Positions 1 to 6,475 of a DNA stretch of 7,861 nucleotides are shown here, one piece after another (the first letter of the stretch is position 1; each line of letters begins with the position of its first letter). Both the position numbers and the translations under genes were made by a program. This DNA comes from Spirochaetaceae bacterium (GTDB lineage: Bacteria; Spirochaetota; Spirochaetia; SZUA-6; Fen-1364). The stretch is from assembly GCA_003154555.1 (NCBI GenBank), contig PMDT01000102.1, positions 2,425 through 10,285 of the forward strand, in the 5' to 3' direction. A model generated the notes under the pieces. It worked only from the letters and a program-made list of their open reading frames with translations, was not told the DNA's origin and did no database searches.

Positions 1-611
1 TGCCGGACCTGCTGATCACCGATATCAAGATGCCGATCCTCGGGGGGCTGGAGCTGGTGGAGCGTATCCGAAGGACCAACCCGGACCTCCGGATCCTCAT
101 CGTCTCGGGATACAGCGAGTTCGAGTATGCCCGTCGGGCCATCGAGCTCGGCGTGGACGACTACATCCTCAAGCCCGTCGAGGTCCCCGCGCTGCAGGAG
201 ACCCTCCGCAAAATTCGCATCCGGCTGGAGGCTTCGGCAGGATCGGTCGACGCGGAGTTCGGACTGGACCGCTTGGGATCTCGGGAGCAGGACCTGGCTG
301 ATTCGGTGGAGCTGTATCTCAAGGAGAACTACCGCCTGCCCTATTCGCTGGAGCGGCTTGCAGCGCGATTCGGGTGCAAGGCCGCCTACCTGCTGCGGCT
401 CTACCGCCGGATCAAGGGATGCACGCCGACCCAGGACCTGATCCGCATGCGGATCGAGAAAGCGAAGCGCCTGCTCGCGGGACACCCGCTGATGGAAGTC
501 AAGCAGGTCGCCGCGGCGGTGGGATACGATGATGCGTTGTATTTCTCCCGGCTGTTCAAGAAGGAAACAGGGCAGAACCCCACCGCATTCAGGGACTCGA
601 TGCACCGCTGA
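1..611 (+). CDS. YesN-type response regulator, receiver plus AraC DNA-binding domain (5' partial)
   Basis: Cytoplasmic two-component transcription regulator. The reading frame is open from base 3, so the true start lies left of the window; 202 residues are visible. The receiver half begins just before the phosphoacceptor Asp (codon 21-23, in LLITDIKMP). It also shows the conserved Ser of ILIVSGYSEF and the Lys of DDYILKP. After a short linker come two helix-turn-helix units of the AraC family, at about visible residues 115-134 and 164-186. The second contains VAAAVGYDDALYFSRLFKKE, close to the family consensus. Short proteins of this build (roughly 250 residues) are known in YesM/YesN systems, where a membrane histidine kinase controls sugar-uptake and glycosidase genes. 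About 50 N-terminal residues should be missing. The gene points at the sugar-binding lipoprotein gene and shares 23 bases with its 3' end. A partner kinase just upstream is likely but not visible. The family call is firm; its target genes are inferred. Confidence 0.93.
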   Translation, partial: PDLLITDIKMPILGGLELVERIRRTNPDLRILIVSGYSEFEYARRAIELGVDDYILKPVEVPALQETLRKIRIRLEASAGSVDAEFGLDRLGSREQDLADSVELYLKENYRLPYSLERLAARFGCKAAYLLRLYRRIKGCTPTQDLIRMRIEKAKRLLAGHPLMEVKQVAAAVGYDDALYFSRLFKKETGQNPTAFRDSMHR

Positions 612-1950
612 GAGGCGGCGGCCACGCGGGATCCCGGGCCGCGGCTGCCATGTTGGCCCTCCGCGCATCGACTGCCGACAGAAAACCGACGGGACTCAGG
701 GCCCCGGCGAGCATCGACTCGAAATCGGCCTCGATTTCCATCCATTGCGTCATGATGTACTTCACCCCGCCCTGGAACGGCTCCCCGCCAAGCCGCGCCG
801 AGCCGACGAACGCCTGTTCGTTCGGCAGGAGAGGCACGGGCCGGGTGGGGAAGGACAGGCTGATGCCCTCAGGTTGCTCGCTCGCGTACCGATAGAGGTT
901 GTCATCACGGGTCAGGAACCGGAAGAACTGGAGCACGGCCGCGCGGTCCCGGCTTTTCGCGTTTCCAAACCACGTGGGCGCGGAACGTTCGATGCTCACC
1001 GTGCTGTTGTCGAGCCAGGGGATGGGGAACATTCCCCAGGTCTGGGCGCCGGAGTCGGGATTGGTCTTCAGGACGCTTCGGGCAAACCCGATCTTGTTCA
1101 GCGTCATGGCGGCAGCGCCCGAGAGGAGAGCGGTCTTCGACCCTTCGATCGTGTCCGCCATGAAGTCGTTGCCGAAGAAGCCGCGATTGGCCGCGGAAAG
1201 AATCTGGCCGAGCGCCCGGTGGAACGGCGGGTAGTCGGCGAACTTCAGCTTGTTCGCGTTGAGCCGCTCGTAGAGTCCGGGGTCCCGCTCCTCGAATGTG
1301 GCGCCCATCTCGAAGAAGGTAAGGGACGTATGCCATCGGCTGGCCCCGGGTTCGTAGATGGGAACGATGCCCGCCCGCTTGATCCGCTCGCAGACCGCCA
1401 CGAACTCCGCATACGTCCGCGGCGCCGAGAGACCCAGCCGCCGGAAGATCCTGTCGTTGTAGGTATAGACCCATCCCAGGGTGTCGTCCCACACGATGAG
1501 GCCGTAGACCCGTCCTTTGTACGAGACGGCGGGAAGCCATTCCGTCTTCAGGCGTTTGGTCCATTCCTCCGACGTCAGGTCGATGCACCACTTCTCGGGA
1601 TCGATCTCGCTGCCCAGGTACCACCGCGTGGACTGCATGAGAAAGATGTCGGCTGCCTCACCGGAGGCGAGCATCGTCTGGAGCGCCCGGAAGTACACGT
1701 GCGGCGCGTAGATCGAGAATGAAACCTTGATGCCGGTCTCCTTCTCGAACCGCTTCGCATTTTCCCCCATGACATCGTAGATCCAGCCATCTGACGCCAT
1801 CACCTGGATCTTCCGGGGCGAGCTGGCAACGGGAGACGGGCCCTTCCAGGCCCCACACGCTGCCAGGCAACAGGAGAGGCCGACGATAAGAGCGAGCCGG
1901 GCGGCAGTCTTCGTCCGGGCGGTCAGCGCGCGTTGTGAGGCACATCCCAT
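589..1950 (-). CDS. Extracellular solute-binding lipoprotein, sugar ABC family 1
   Basis: A 453-residue protein that should bind a sugar or oligosaccharide at the outer face of the cytoplasmic membrane. The N-terminus has basic residues (RTKTAAR), a hydrophobic stretch at about 19-31 and a lipobox LAAC at 29-32, so Cys32 is the expected lipidated residue. The mature part resembles family 1 binding proteins: MASDGWIYDVMGENAKRFEK near 51-70, EAADIFLMQ near 98-106, YKGRVYGLIVWDD near 144-156, and a lobe with MTLNKIGF and WGMFPIPWLD near 282-314. The tail (about 435-453) is Pro/Ala-rich, and its codons overlap the convergent regulator gene. The ATG at 1950 is the only plausible start, but no Shine-Dalgarno sequence precedes it, so translation may depend on coupling to the glycosidase gene 39 bases upstream. 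No permease is encoded nearby, so the protein may feed a distant or shared permease, or act as a sensor. The ligand cannot be read from the sequence; the neighbouring enzymes suggest an arabinose- or xylose-containing sugar. Confidence 0.9.
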   Translation of the reverse strand: MGCASQRALTARTKTAARLALIVGLSCCLAACGAWKGPSPVASSPRKIQVMASDGWIYDVMGENAKRFEKETGIKVSFSIYAPHVYFRALQTMLASGEAADIFLMQSTRWYLGSEIDPEKWCIDLTSEEWTKRLKTEWLPAVSYKGRVYGLIVWDDTLGWVYTYNDRIFRRLGLSAPRTYAEFVAVCERIKRAGIVPIYEPGASRWHTSLTFFEMGATFEERDPGLYERLNANKLKFADYPPFHRALGQILSAANRGFFGNDFMADTIEGSKTALLSGAAAMTLNKIGFARSVLKTNPDSGAQTWGMFPIPWLDNSTVSIERSAPTWFGNAKSRDRAAVLQFFRFLTRDDNLYRYASEQPEGISLSFPTRPVPLLPNEQAFVGSARLGGEPFQGGVKYIMTQWMEIEADFESMLAGALSPVGFLSAVDARRANMAAAARDPAWPPPLSGASSP

Positions 1951-1989
1951 GAAGGGAGTATAGCATGGCGACGGCTTTGCGCGCGGGCT

Positions 1990-3837
1990 TCACCGACGCG
2001 GCGCAACCGGGAAATAGACCGAATAGCTCTCGTATCCGACCTGGCGAAGAGGGATGAAGCGGATACCCGGATCCTGGCCGCGAGTTCTGAAACCCTGCGT
2101 CCACCTGCTCCATTCCCTCTCATCGTCGGCGACCAGGTCGCTCTCCGGCGCCTCAGGATCTTCGCAGGAGAGCGTGCGTTCCTCGGAGCAGAGGCCGGCG
2201 AGGACATCCGGGCCGTCCATGAACGCGTACATGTTGCCCGATCCGGCGAGGCGCTCGGAAGCGAGTCGCTTGGGAAGCTCGATCCGGATGCGGTCATTCT
2301 TCCACGTGCGCTGTATCGTGAGGAAGGACGAGGGGTCCGTCTCGATGCGGAGCGCCTCGCCGTTCACCGACAGCTTCGCCTTGCCGGCAAGCCACCAGGG
2401 CAGCCTGATCGAGAGATCGAACACGGTCGCGATCGGGCAGGATACCAGGACATCGAAGGCCTGGCGGTCGGGAGGGGCGGGATTGCCGACGGCGACGCCG
2501 TCTATACGCGTCATGTCACCCGTGAGGTCGACGCGCCGGATCTCGACAGAGGCTCTTTGGCCGTCGCGATCCCACGAAAGCCGTGACTCGATCAGCTGAC
2601 AGATGGCGAGTCCCGAGCCAGTCTTATAGTAGATGCCCCCGGTGTGCGCCGCGTTCGCCTGCACGTTGGATCCGTGGCAGCAGAAGAAGTGATCCGTCTC
2701 GGAAGCCCAGAGCTTCACCGAGCCGGGGCGCAGGGGAAGGAAGTATGATACGAGCCCGGTAAGAGGATGATCGACCGCCGCTCCATGCGTGAGCCTGCCC
2801 TGCCAGAATCCCTGCGCGAGGATCCCATTGCGCAGGTTTCTCTCCCAGTAGTCGGCATAACGCGCCTCGCCTGTATGCCGAAGGAGAAACTCCGCGAGGC
2901 GCATCATGTTGTAGACGGTGCAAAGCTCCTGATTCTTGTCGCCGAGGCGATGGGGAAGCCGTCCCTCGGGCACCCATATCTCGCCAGCAGTGCTTCCACC
3001 CGTGATGGGGCGCGGTAGTCTCTCTGCAGCGAGCTCCCAGTATGCCTTCGCGACATCGAGCCAGTACCCCTCACCCGTGACCTCGTAGGCGCGTGCTGCG
3101 CCGAGGACTTCAGGAATTGTCGTGTTTGCGTGCATGTTGGAAAGCGGGTCAGATCCCCCGAGGAGGGCATGGAAAAGGCTGCGGCGCGTGTAGCGGTCCA
3201 TGAGCGCGCGATACTCGGCCTTGCCGGTCACGCCAAAAAGCTCCGCCCAGATCTCGAGCATTCCTCCGGTTTCGATGTCCATGATCGAATCCATCTTTTC
3301 GTTGGAGAAGGGCGAGGTCCACCGAAGGAACCATCTCGCCCAATTCTCCGCGAGCTCGAGAGCCTTGGAGTATCCCAGGTAGCGATAGGTATCCATGAGG
3401 CCCATGAAGGTCTTGTGGATGGTGTAATGCGGCGCCCAGACCCGGCGACCGGCGGCGATGAGCGCGAGGTATTTCTCCGGAACAGAGCCGAGCCACTCGC
3501 CGCCATTCGCCTCCTGGCAAAGCGCGAGGCCGTCGACAATGGCTTCCGCCTTTCCCCGCATCTCGCGATTGCCCGTCGCGGCTGCGTACAGGGAAGCCGC
3601 GGAAAGCCAGTGACCCAGAAAGTGGCCGCGCACCTGGCTTGTGGGTGATTCCCAGCCCCAGTGGATTCCCTCCGGCTTCCCCGGCTCTGACCAGAGTCCC
3701 GCCTCGAACCTGTAGGGCCTGAGGAGGTTGTCGCTCGAGAGCTTGAGCAGATAGACGCGATCGGACTCACGCTTCTGCAGCAGCTCGACATCGCGCAGCT
3801 CGATATCAGCCGGGGGAAAAGGCTCGAACGTCGGCAC
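1990..3837 (-). CDS. Beta-L-arabinofuranosidase-like glycoside hydrolase, GH127/GH146 type (DUF1680)
   Basis: A 615-residue enzyme expected to release beta-linked L-arabinofuranose from arabino-oligosaccharides. No signal peptide or membrane segment is seen, so it should be cytoplasmic. An (alpha/alpha) barrel domain covers about residues 15-410, followed by beta-rich domains. Family motifs in order are YTIHKTFMGLMDTY (138-151), HANTTIPEVLGAARAYE (236-252), GGSTAGEIW (280-288), QELCTVYNMMRLAEFL (303-318) and HFFCCHGSN (383-391). In the characterised enzyme HypBA1 a Glu and three Cys bind zinc, and one Cys of the CC pair is the nucleophile. Here Glu304, Cys306, Cys386 and Cys387 match, and Glu286 is a candidate acid/base. 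The GTG start is supported by a perfect GGAGGT seven bases upstream and gives the usual short N-terminus. The gene sits 27 bases after GH3 and 39 before the binding protein. The Y-x-I-H-K motif leans toward the GH146-like branch, but GH127 and GH146 cannot be separated by eye. Confidence 0.9.
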   Translation of the reverse strand: MPTFEPFPPADIELRDVELLQKRESDRVYLLKLSSDNLLRPYRFEAGLWSEPGKPEGIHWGWESPTSQVRGHFLGHWLSAASLYAAATGNREMRGKAEAIVDGLALCQEANGGEWLGSVPEKYLALIAAGRRVWAPHYTIHKTFMGLMDTYRYLGYSKALELAENWARWFLRWTSPFSNEKMDSIMDIETGGMLEIWAELFGVTGKAEYRALMDRYTRRSLFHALLGGSDPLSNMHANTTIPEVLGAARAYEVTGEGYWLDVAKAYWELAAERLPRPITGGSTAGEIWVPEGRLPHRLGDKNQELCTVYNMMRLAEFLLRHTGEARYADYWERNLRNGILAQGFWQGRLTHGAAVDHPLTGLVSYFLPLRPGSVKLWASETDHFFCCHGSNVQANAAHTGGIYYKTGSGLAICQLIESRLSWDRDGQRASVEIRRVDLTGDMTRIDGVAVGNPAPPDRQAFDVLVSCPIATVFDLSIRLPWWLAGKAKLSVNGEALRIETDPSSFLTIQRTWKNDRIRIELPKRLASERLAGSGNMYAFMDGPDVLAGLCSEERTLSCEDPEAPESDLVADDEREWSRWTQGFRTRGQDPGIRFIPLRQVGYESYSVYFPVAPRR

Positions 3838-3844
3838 GGTGAGG

Positions 3845-3850
3845 ACCTCC
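3845..3850 (-). promoter_or_regulatory. Shine-Dalgarno site of the GH127/GH146 gene
   Basis: On the minus strand this reads GGAGGT, seven bases before the GTG at 3837. It is the strongest ribosome-binding site in the window. It settles the GTG start and sits entirely inside the 27-base spacer after the GH3 stop codon. Confidence 0.8.
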
Positions 3851-3864
3851 GTCTTCGAAGAATA

Positions 3865-6228
3865 TCAATGAACGGGCCGCATCTCCACGTCCGACTGCAT
3901 CCGCCATGCGCCCGGCAAATGGCGCAGCTCCCCGCCGACGGTGATCGTCTGGCGATACGCGAAGTCTTCGGATGAGGAGCCGACCATGATCTCGAAATCA
4001 CCGGGCTCGACGACGCGGTCAGTGCCCGTCATCGTGTAGGACAGCATATCCACCGGTATGCGGAACCGGATCTCGATGGATTGCCCCGGCCCGAGCGTGA
4101 CGCGCTTAAAAGCCTTGAGCTCCTTCAACGGCCGTACGAGGCTCGCCTTGATATCACGCACATACACCTGGACGACCTCGTCTCCCCTTCTCTCCCCGAC
4201 ATTTCGTATCACGCCGCCCACGATGACCTGCCCGTCGGCAGGCACCGTGCGTGATTCCACGGAAAAATCCCGATAGGCAAAGCGCGTGTAGCTCATGCCG
4301 TGGCCGAATGGAAAGATCGCACCGAATTCCTTCTGGATCGGCGTCCCCGCCGATTTCAGCTTGTGATTGTAGAAGTACGGCATTGCGCCGGCACTTCGCG
4401 GGATGGAGACCGGCAGGCGGCCTCCGGGCTCCCGGTCGCCGAAGACGATGTCAGACAGGACCCGGGCGCCCTCCTGGCCGGGAAGCCATGCCTCGATCAC
4501 GGCGTTGGCGCGTGCATACCCCTGCAGGATATTGTAGGGCCGGCCGCTCACCAGGATGACGACGAGCGGCCTGCCGGTTGCGAGCACGGCATCCAGCAAT
4601 TCCTGCTGGACGCCCGGAAGGCGAAGCGACGATGCATCCGATCCTTCACCAACAGTGCCGCTCAGGAACAGTCCGGCAATGTCTCCCATCACCAGCACGA
4701 CCTGGTCCGCGCGAGCGGCCACGGCTGCCGCTTCCTGTATGCCGCTTGTGTCGAAGCTCACGTTGTCGGCCTGTTCCCCATGACCGGCCGACAGCTCTCC
4801 GGGAAAAACGGGTGCCTGCCGCGGGCGGCGACTGAGAATGTCGCAGCCACGGGCGTAGAGCAGGCGATCTCCGGGAAGCCTGTCAGCGAACGTTTCCCGC
4901 AGCGTGAAGCGGTGAGTTTCGTCCGACGCGTCGCCCTGCGGCAGCGAGCTCACGTGGACGGGAAACGAGTAGCCGCTCAGGCCCGCGTTGGGCTCGTCGG
5001 CCAGCGGCCCGATGAGCGCGGTCGTCTTTTCCGCCGAAAGAGGCAGGATGCCGTCGTTCGTGAGAAGCGTGATCGACTTCTCGGCCGCCTCGATGGCAAC
5101 GGTGCGATGAGCGGGCAGGTTGAAAGCGATCCCCTCTTCGTCTGCGAATGGATGCTCGAAGAGGCCGAGACGGGATTTCTCCACCAGGACGCGCAGAACG
5201 GCCCCGTTCACATCGTCAACGTCGAGGATTCCGCGGTCCACCGCCTGCTCGATGCCGGTAAAGAAGCACGTGGCCCCCGGAAGCTCCACGTCCATGCCCG
5301 CCCTGATGGCGAGCGCCGCGGCTTCCGCCTTGTCGGCGGCGACCTTGTGATGATCGTAGAGCAGCGATATCGCCTCGTAGTCCGAAACGATGATTCCGTC
5401 GAATCCCCACTGGCCGCGCAGAATCTCCGTACAATTGCGGCGCGAGACCGTGCACGGCTCCCCGTCGATGTCATGGTACGCCGGCATCAGGGAGCCCGCG
5501 TCCGCCAGCTTCACGGCCATCTCGAACGGGAGCATGAAAACGTCGTTCAGCTCCCGTTCGCCGACATGCACGGGCGCATGATTCCGTCCTCCTTCACTGA
5601 AGGAGTGGCCGACAAAGTGCTTCAGCGTGGCAAGCACCCTGCGGTGCGGGCCCCCCTGCAGTCCGCGCACGTACGCGACGGCAAGGCAACCGGCAAGATA
5701 AGGGTCCTCGCCAAGGCTCTCCTCGGTGCGTCCCCACCGCACATCCCGACTCACGTCCAGCACGGGTGCGAGCCCCTGGCGGGCGCCGACGGAGAAGAGC
5801 TGCTCCCCGATCACGGATGCCACTTTCTCCATCAGTTCCGGGTCCCAGAGCGCGCCATAATTGATGCCGGCAGGAAAGAGTGTCGCGTCCCGCGCCATGA
5901 CCCCGGCCAGGCACTCCTCGTGGGGCAGCGCAGGGATTCCCAGGCGCGTCTTCTCCACGAGGTATTTCTGTATCGAATTGAGCGCCCGAACCGCCTGGCG
6001 CGGCGCGATCGACCTGGTCCCGAGGGGCCGTGTGATCTGCCCCATGCCGTTGGCGAGGACCTCCGCCACGTCCTGGTGTGAATCGTTTACGGAAAAGCCG
6101 GTCAGGTCCTTCACCGTCACGCCGCCCTTGTCGTCAAAACTGAGCCATACCGCGATGAGCTGGGCGACCTTTTCCTTGAGCGTCATGCGCGCAAGCAGTC
6201 CCCGCGCGCGATCTTCATGAACCGACAT
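3865..6228 (-). CDS. Glycoside hydrolase family 3 beta-glucosidase / beta-xylosidase
   Basis: A retaining exo-glycosidase that removes terminal beta-linked glucose or xylose (possibly alpha-L-arabinose) from oligosaccharides. From the ATG at 6228 it has 787 residues, a normal length for three-domain GH3 enzymes. Numbered from that ATG, the barrel domain includes HEECLAG (103-109), RWGRTEESLGEDP (164-176), the Lys-His pair in LKHFVGH (202-208) and GFDGIIVSDYEAI, whose Asp283 is the expected nucleophile. The second domain carries GEGSDASSLRLPG, where Glu528 is the likely acid/base. A C-terminal fibronectin III-like domain follows FPFGHGMSYTRF. No signal peptide is present, so the enzyme should be cytoplasmic. 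A GTG at 6249 would add seven residues but has no ribosome site. The ATG has AAAGGA 12 bases upstream, slightly far, and gives an N-terminus (MSVHEDRARGLLARMTLKEK) typical of the family. It is the first gene of the likely operon. The exact sugar specificity cannot be read from sequence. Confidence 0.93.
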   Translation of the reverse strand: MSVHEDRARGLLARMTLKEKVAQLIAVWLSFDDKGGVTVKDLTGFSVNDSHQDVAEVLANGMGQITRPLGTRSIAPRQAVRALNSIQKYLVEKTRLGIPALPHEECLAGVMARDATLFPAGINYGALWDPELMEKVASVIGEQLFSVGARQGLAPVLDVSRDVRWGRTEESLGEDPYLAGCLAVAYVRGLQGGPHRRVLATLKHFVGHSFSEGGRNHAPVHVGERELNDVFMLPFEMAVKLADAGSLMPAYHDIDGEPCTVSRRNCTEILRGQWGFDGIIVSDYEAISLLYDHHKVAADKAEAAALAIRAGMDVELPGATCFFTGIEQAVDRGILDVDDVNGAVLRVLVEKSRLGLFEHPFADEEGIAFNLPAHRTVAIEAAEKSITLLTNDGILPLSAEKTTALIGPLADEPNAGLSGYSFPVHVSSLPQGDASDETHRFTLRETFADRLPGDRLLYARGCDILSRRPRQAPVFPGELSAGHGEQADNVSFDTSGIQEAAAVAARADQVVLVMGDIAGLFLSGTVGEGSDASSLRLPGVQQELLDAVLATGRPLVVILVSGRPYNILQGYARANAVIEAWLPGQEGARVLSDIVFGDREPGGRLPVSIPRSAGAMPYFYNHKLKSAGTPIQKEFGAIFPFGHGMSYTRFAYRDFSVESRTVPADGQVIVGGVIRNVGERRGDEVVQVYVRDIKASLVRPLKELKAFKRVTLGPGQSIEIRFRIPVDMLSYTMTGTDRVVEPGDFEIMVGSSSEDFAYRQTITVGGELRHLPGAWRMQSDVEMRPVH

Positions 6229-6240
6229 ACGGCGATTTTG

Positions 6241-6246
6241 TCCTTT
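6241..6246 (-). promoter_or_regulatory. Possible Shine-Dalgarno site of the GH3 gene
   Basis: The minus strand reads AAAGGA, ending 12 bases before the ATG at 6228. The spacing is longer than ideal. It lies inside the extension that a GTG start at 6249 would translate, and that GTG has no comparable site. It therefore favours the ATG, but weakly. Confidence 0.4.
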
Positions 6247-6249
6247 CAC

Positions 6250-6410
6250 CTAACCGGCGAGCCGGCGATGCGCCTTTCGGCAAGAACGAATTGATCTTTT
6301 CCATGTGGTAACTGGTCATATGATTATCCTAATTCCTTCCGCAAAGATAGCTGCCGCAAGGGCACACGAAAACAGCCGGCAACCTGACTTACTTGCTGAA
6401 GGGAGTAGAT
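6250..6410. other. Intergenic leader between GH3 and the Rossmann-gene remnant
   Basis: About 160 bases without a gene, visibly richer in A/T than the flanking genes, especially 6290-6350. It must hold the promoter of the leftward glycosidase operon and probably the old promoter of the rightward remnant. Visible elements are a GATAAT on the minus strand (6323-6328) resembling a -10 box, a TATGAT on the plus strand (6319-6324), a TGGT-AAC-TGGT direct repeat at about 6305-6315, and a small CCGG-CGAG-CCGG hairpin at 6254-6265. Neither -10-like box has a convincing -35 partner at 16-18 bases, so no promoter is called. No riboswitch or clear palindromic operator was recognised. Confidence 0.5.
6399..6405 (+). 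promoter_or_regulatory. Shine-Dalgarno site preceding the Rossmann-gene remnant
   Basis: AAGGGAG lies five bases before the ATG at 6411, which is ideal spacing. It has no full-length gene to serve, which supports the view that 6411 was once a real translation start. Confidence 0.55.
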
Positions 6411-6475
6411 ATGGAAAAGAAAACCGTCACCGTGGCGGGAGCGACTGGCTGCCCGGCGCGGCCTGTTCGCAGCTG
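6411..6475 (+). pseudogene. 5' remnant of an NAD(P)-binding Rossmann (NmrA/SDR/epimerase-like) gene
   Basis: An ATG with a good ribosome site opens the peptide MEKKTVTVAGATG. This is the classic first beta-strand and start of the glycine-rich loop (GATGxxG) of atypical short-chain dehydrogenases and NmrA-like proteins. After that the match fades. The frame continues CPARPVRSCYPG and stops at 6552-6554, giving only 47 codons, against the roughly 280-330 residues usual for such proteins. If one base were missing near 6448, the other frame would read GATG then LPGAACSQLL, which restores the third glycine and a Leu-rich helix, so a frameshift is possible as well as truncation. From 6476 onward the DNA is occupied by the 3' end of the Crp-like gene on the other strand, so the body of the gene is gone. 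The call rests on a short motif plus its start signals and could be coincidence. Confidence 0.55.

Larger units (their letters stand above)
589..6228 (-). other. Predicted leftward operon: GH3 - GH127/146 - sugar-binding lipoprotein
   Basis: Three genes lie on the same strand with spacers of 27 and 39 bases and no terminator-like hairpin with a T-run between them. All fit one task, the capture and cytoplasmic breakdown of plant-type oligosaccharides. The promoter should lie in the leader to the right of 6228. The operon runs into the 3' end of the convergent response regulator, so its terminator, if any, must lie within or beyond that gene. Co-transcription is inferred from spacing and function only. 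Confidence 0.7.

Noticed and set aside
614..646. GC-rich imperfect hairpin with a GGGATCCC core just after the response regulator stop, considered as a terminator
   Set aside because: It has a mismatch, a 13-base loop and no T-run on the plus strand, and lies inside the lipoprotein coding sequence, where GC-rich codons make such pairing common.
529..1722. A 397-codon open frame on the plus strand opposite the binding-protein gene
   Set aside because: It overlaps the response regulator and is antisense to the lipoprotein gene. Its composition is Arg/Gly/Pro-rich and it has no recognisable motif.
4300..6081. A 593-codon open frame on the plus strand across the GH3 gene
   Set aside because: It is antisense to a gene with clear family motifs, is rich in Arg, His, Gly and Ala as expected from GC-rich antisense frames, and shows no recognisable domain or ribosome site.
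6247..6249. GTG at 6249 as the GH3 start
   Set aside because: No ribosome site precedes it. The ATG at 6228 has AAAGGA upstream and gives the usual GH3 N-terminus. It is not fully excluded.
6254..6265. CCGG-CGAG-CCGG hairpin in the GH3 leader as a regulatory element
   Set aside because: A four-base-pair stem with a four-base loop is common by chance in GC-rich DNA, and it has no T-run.
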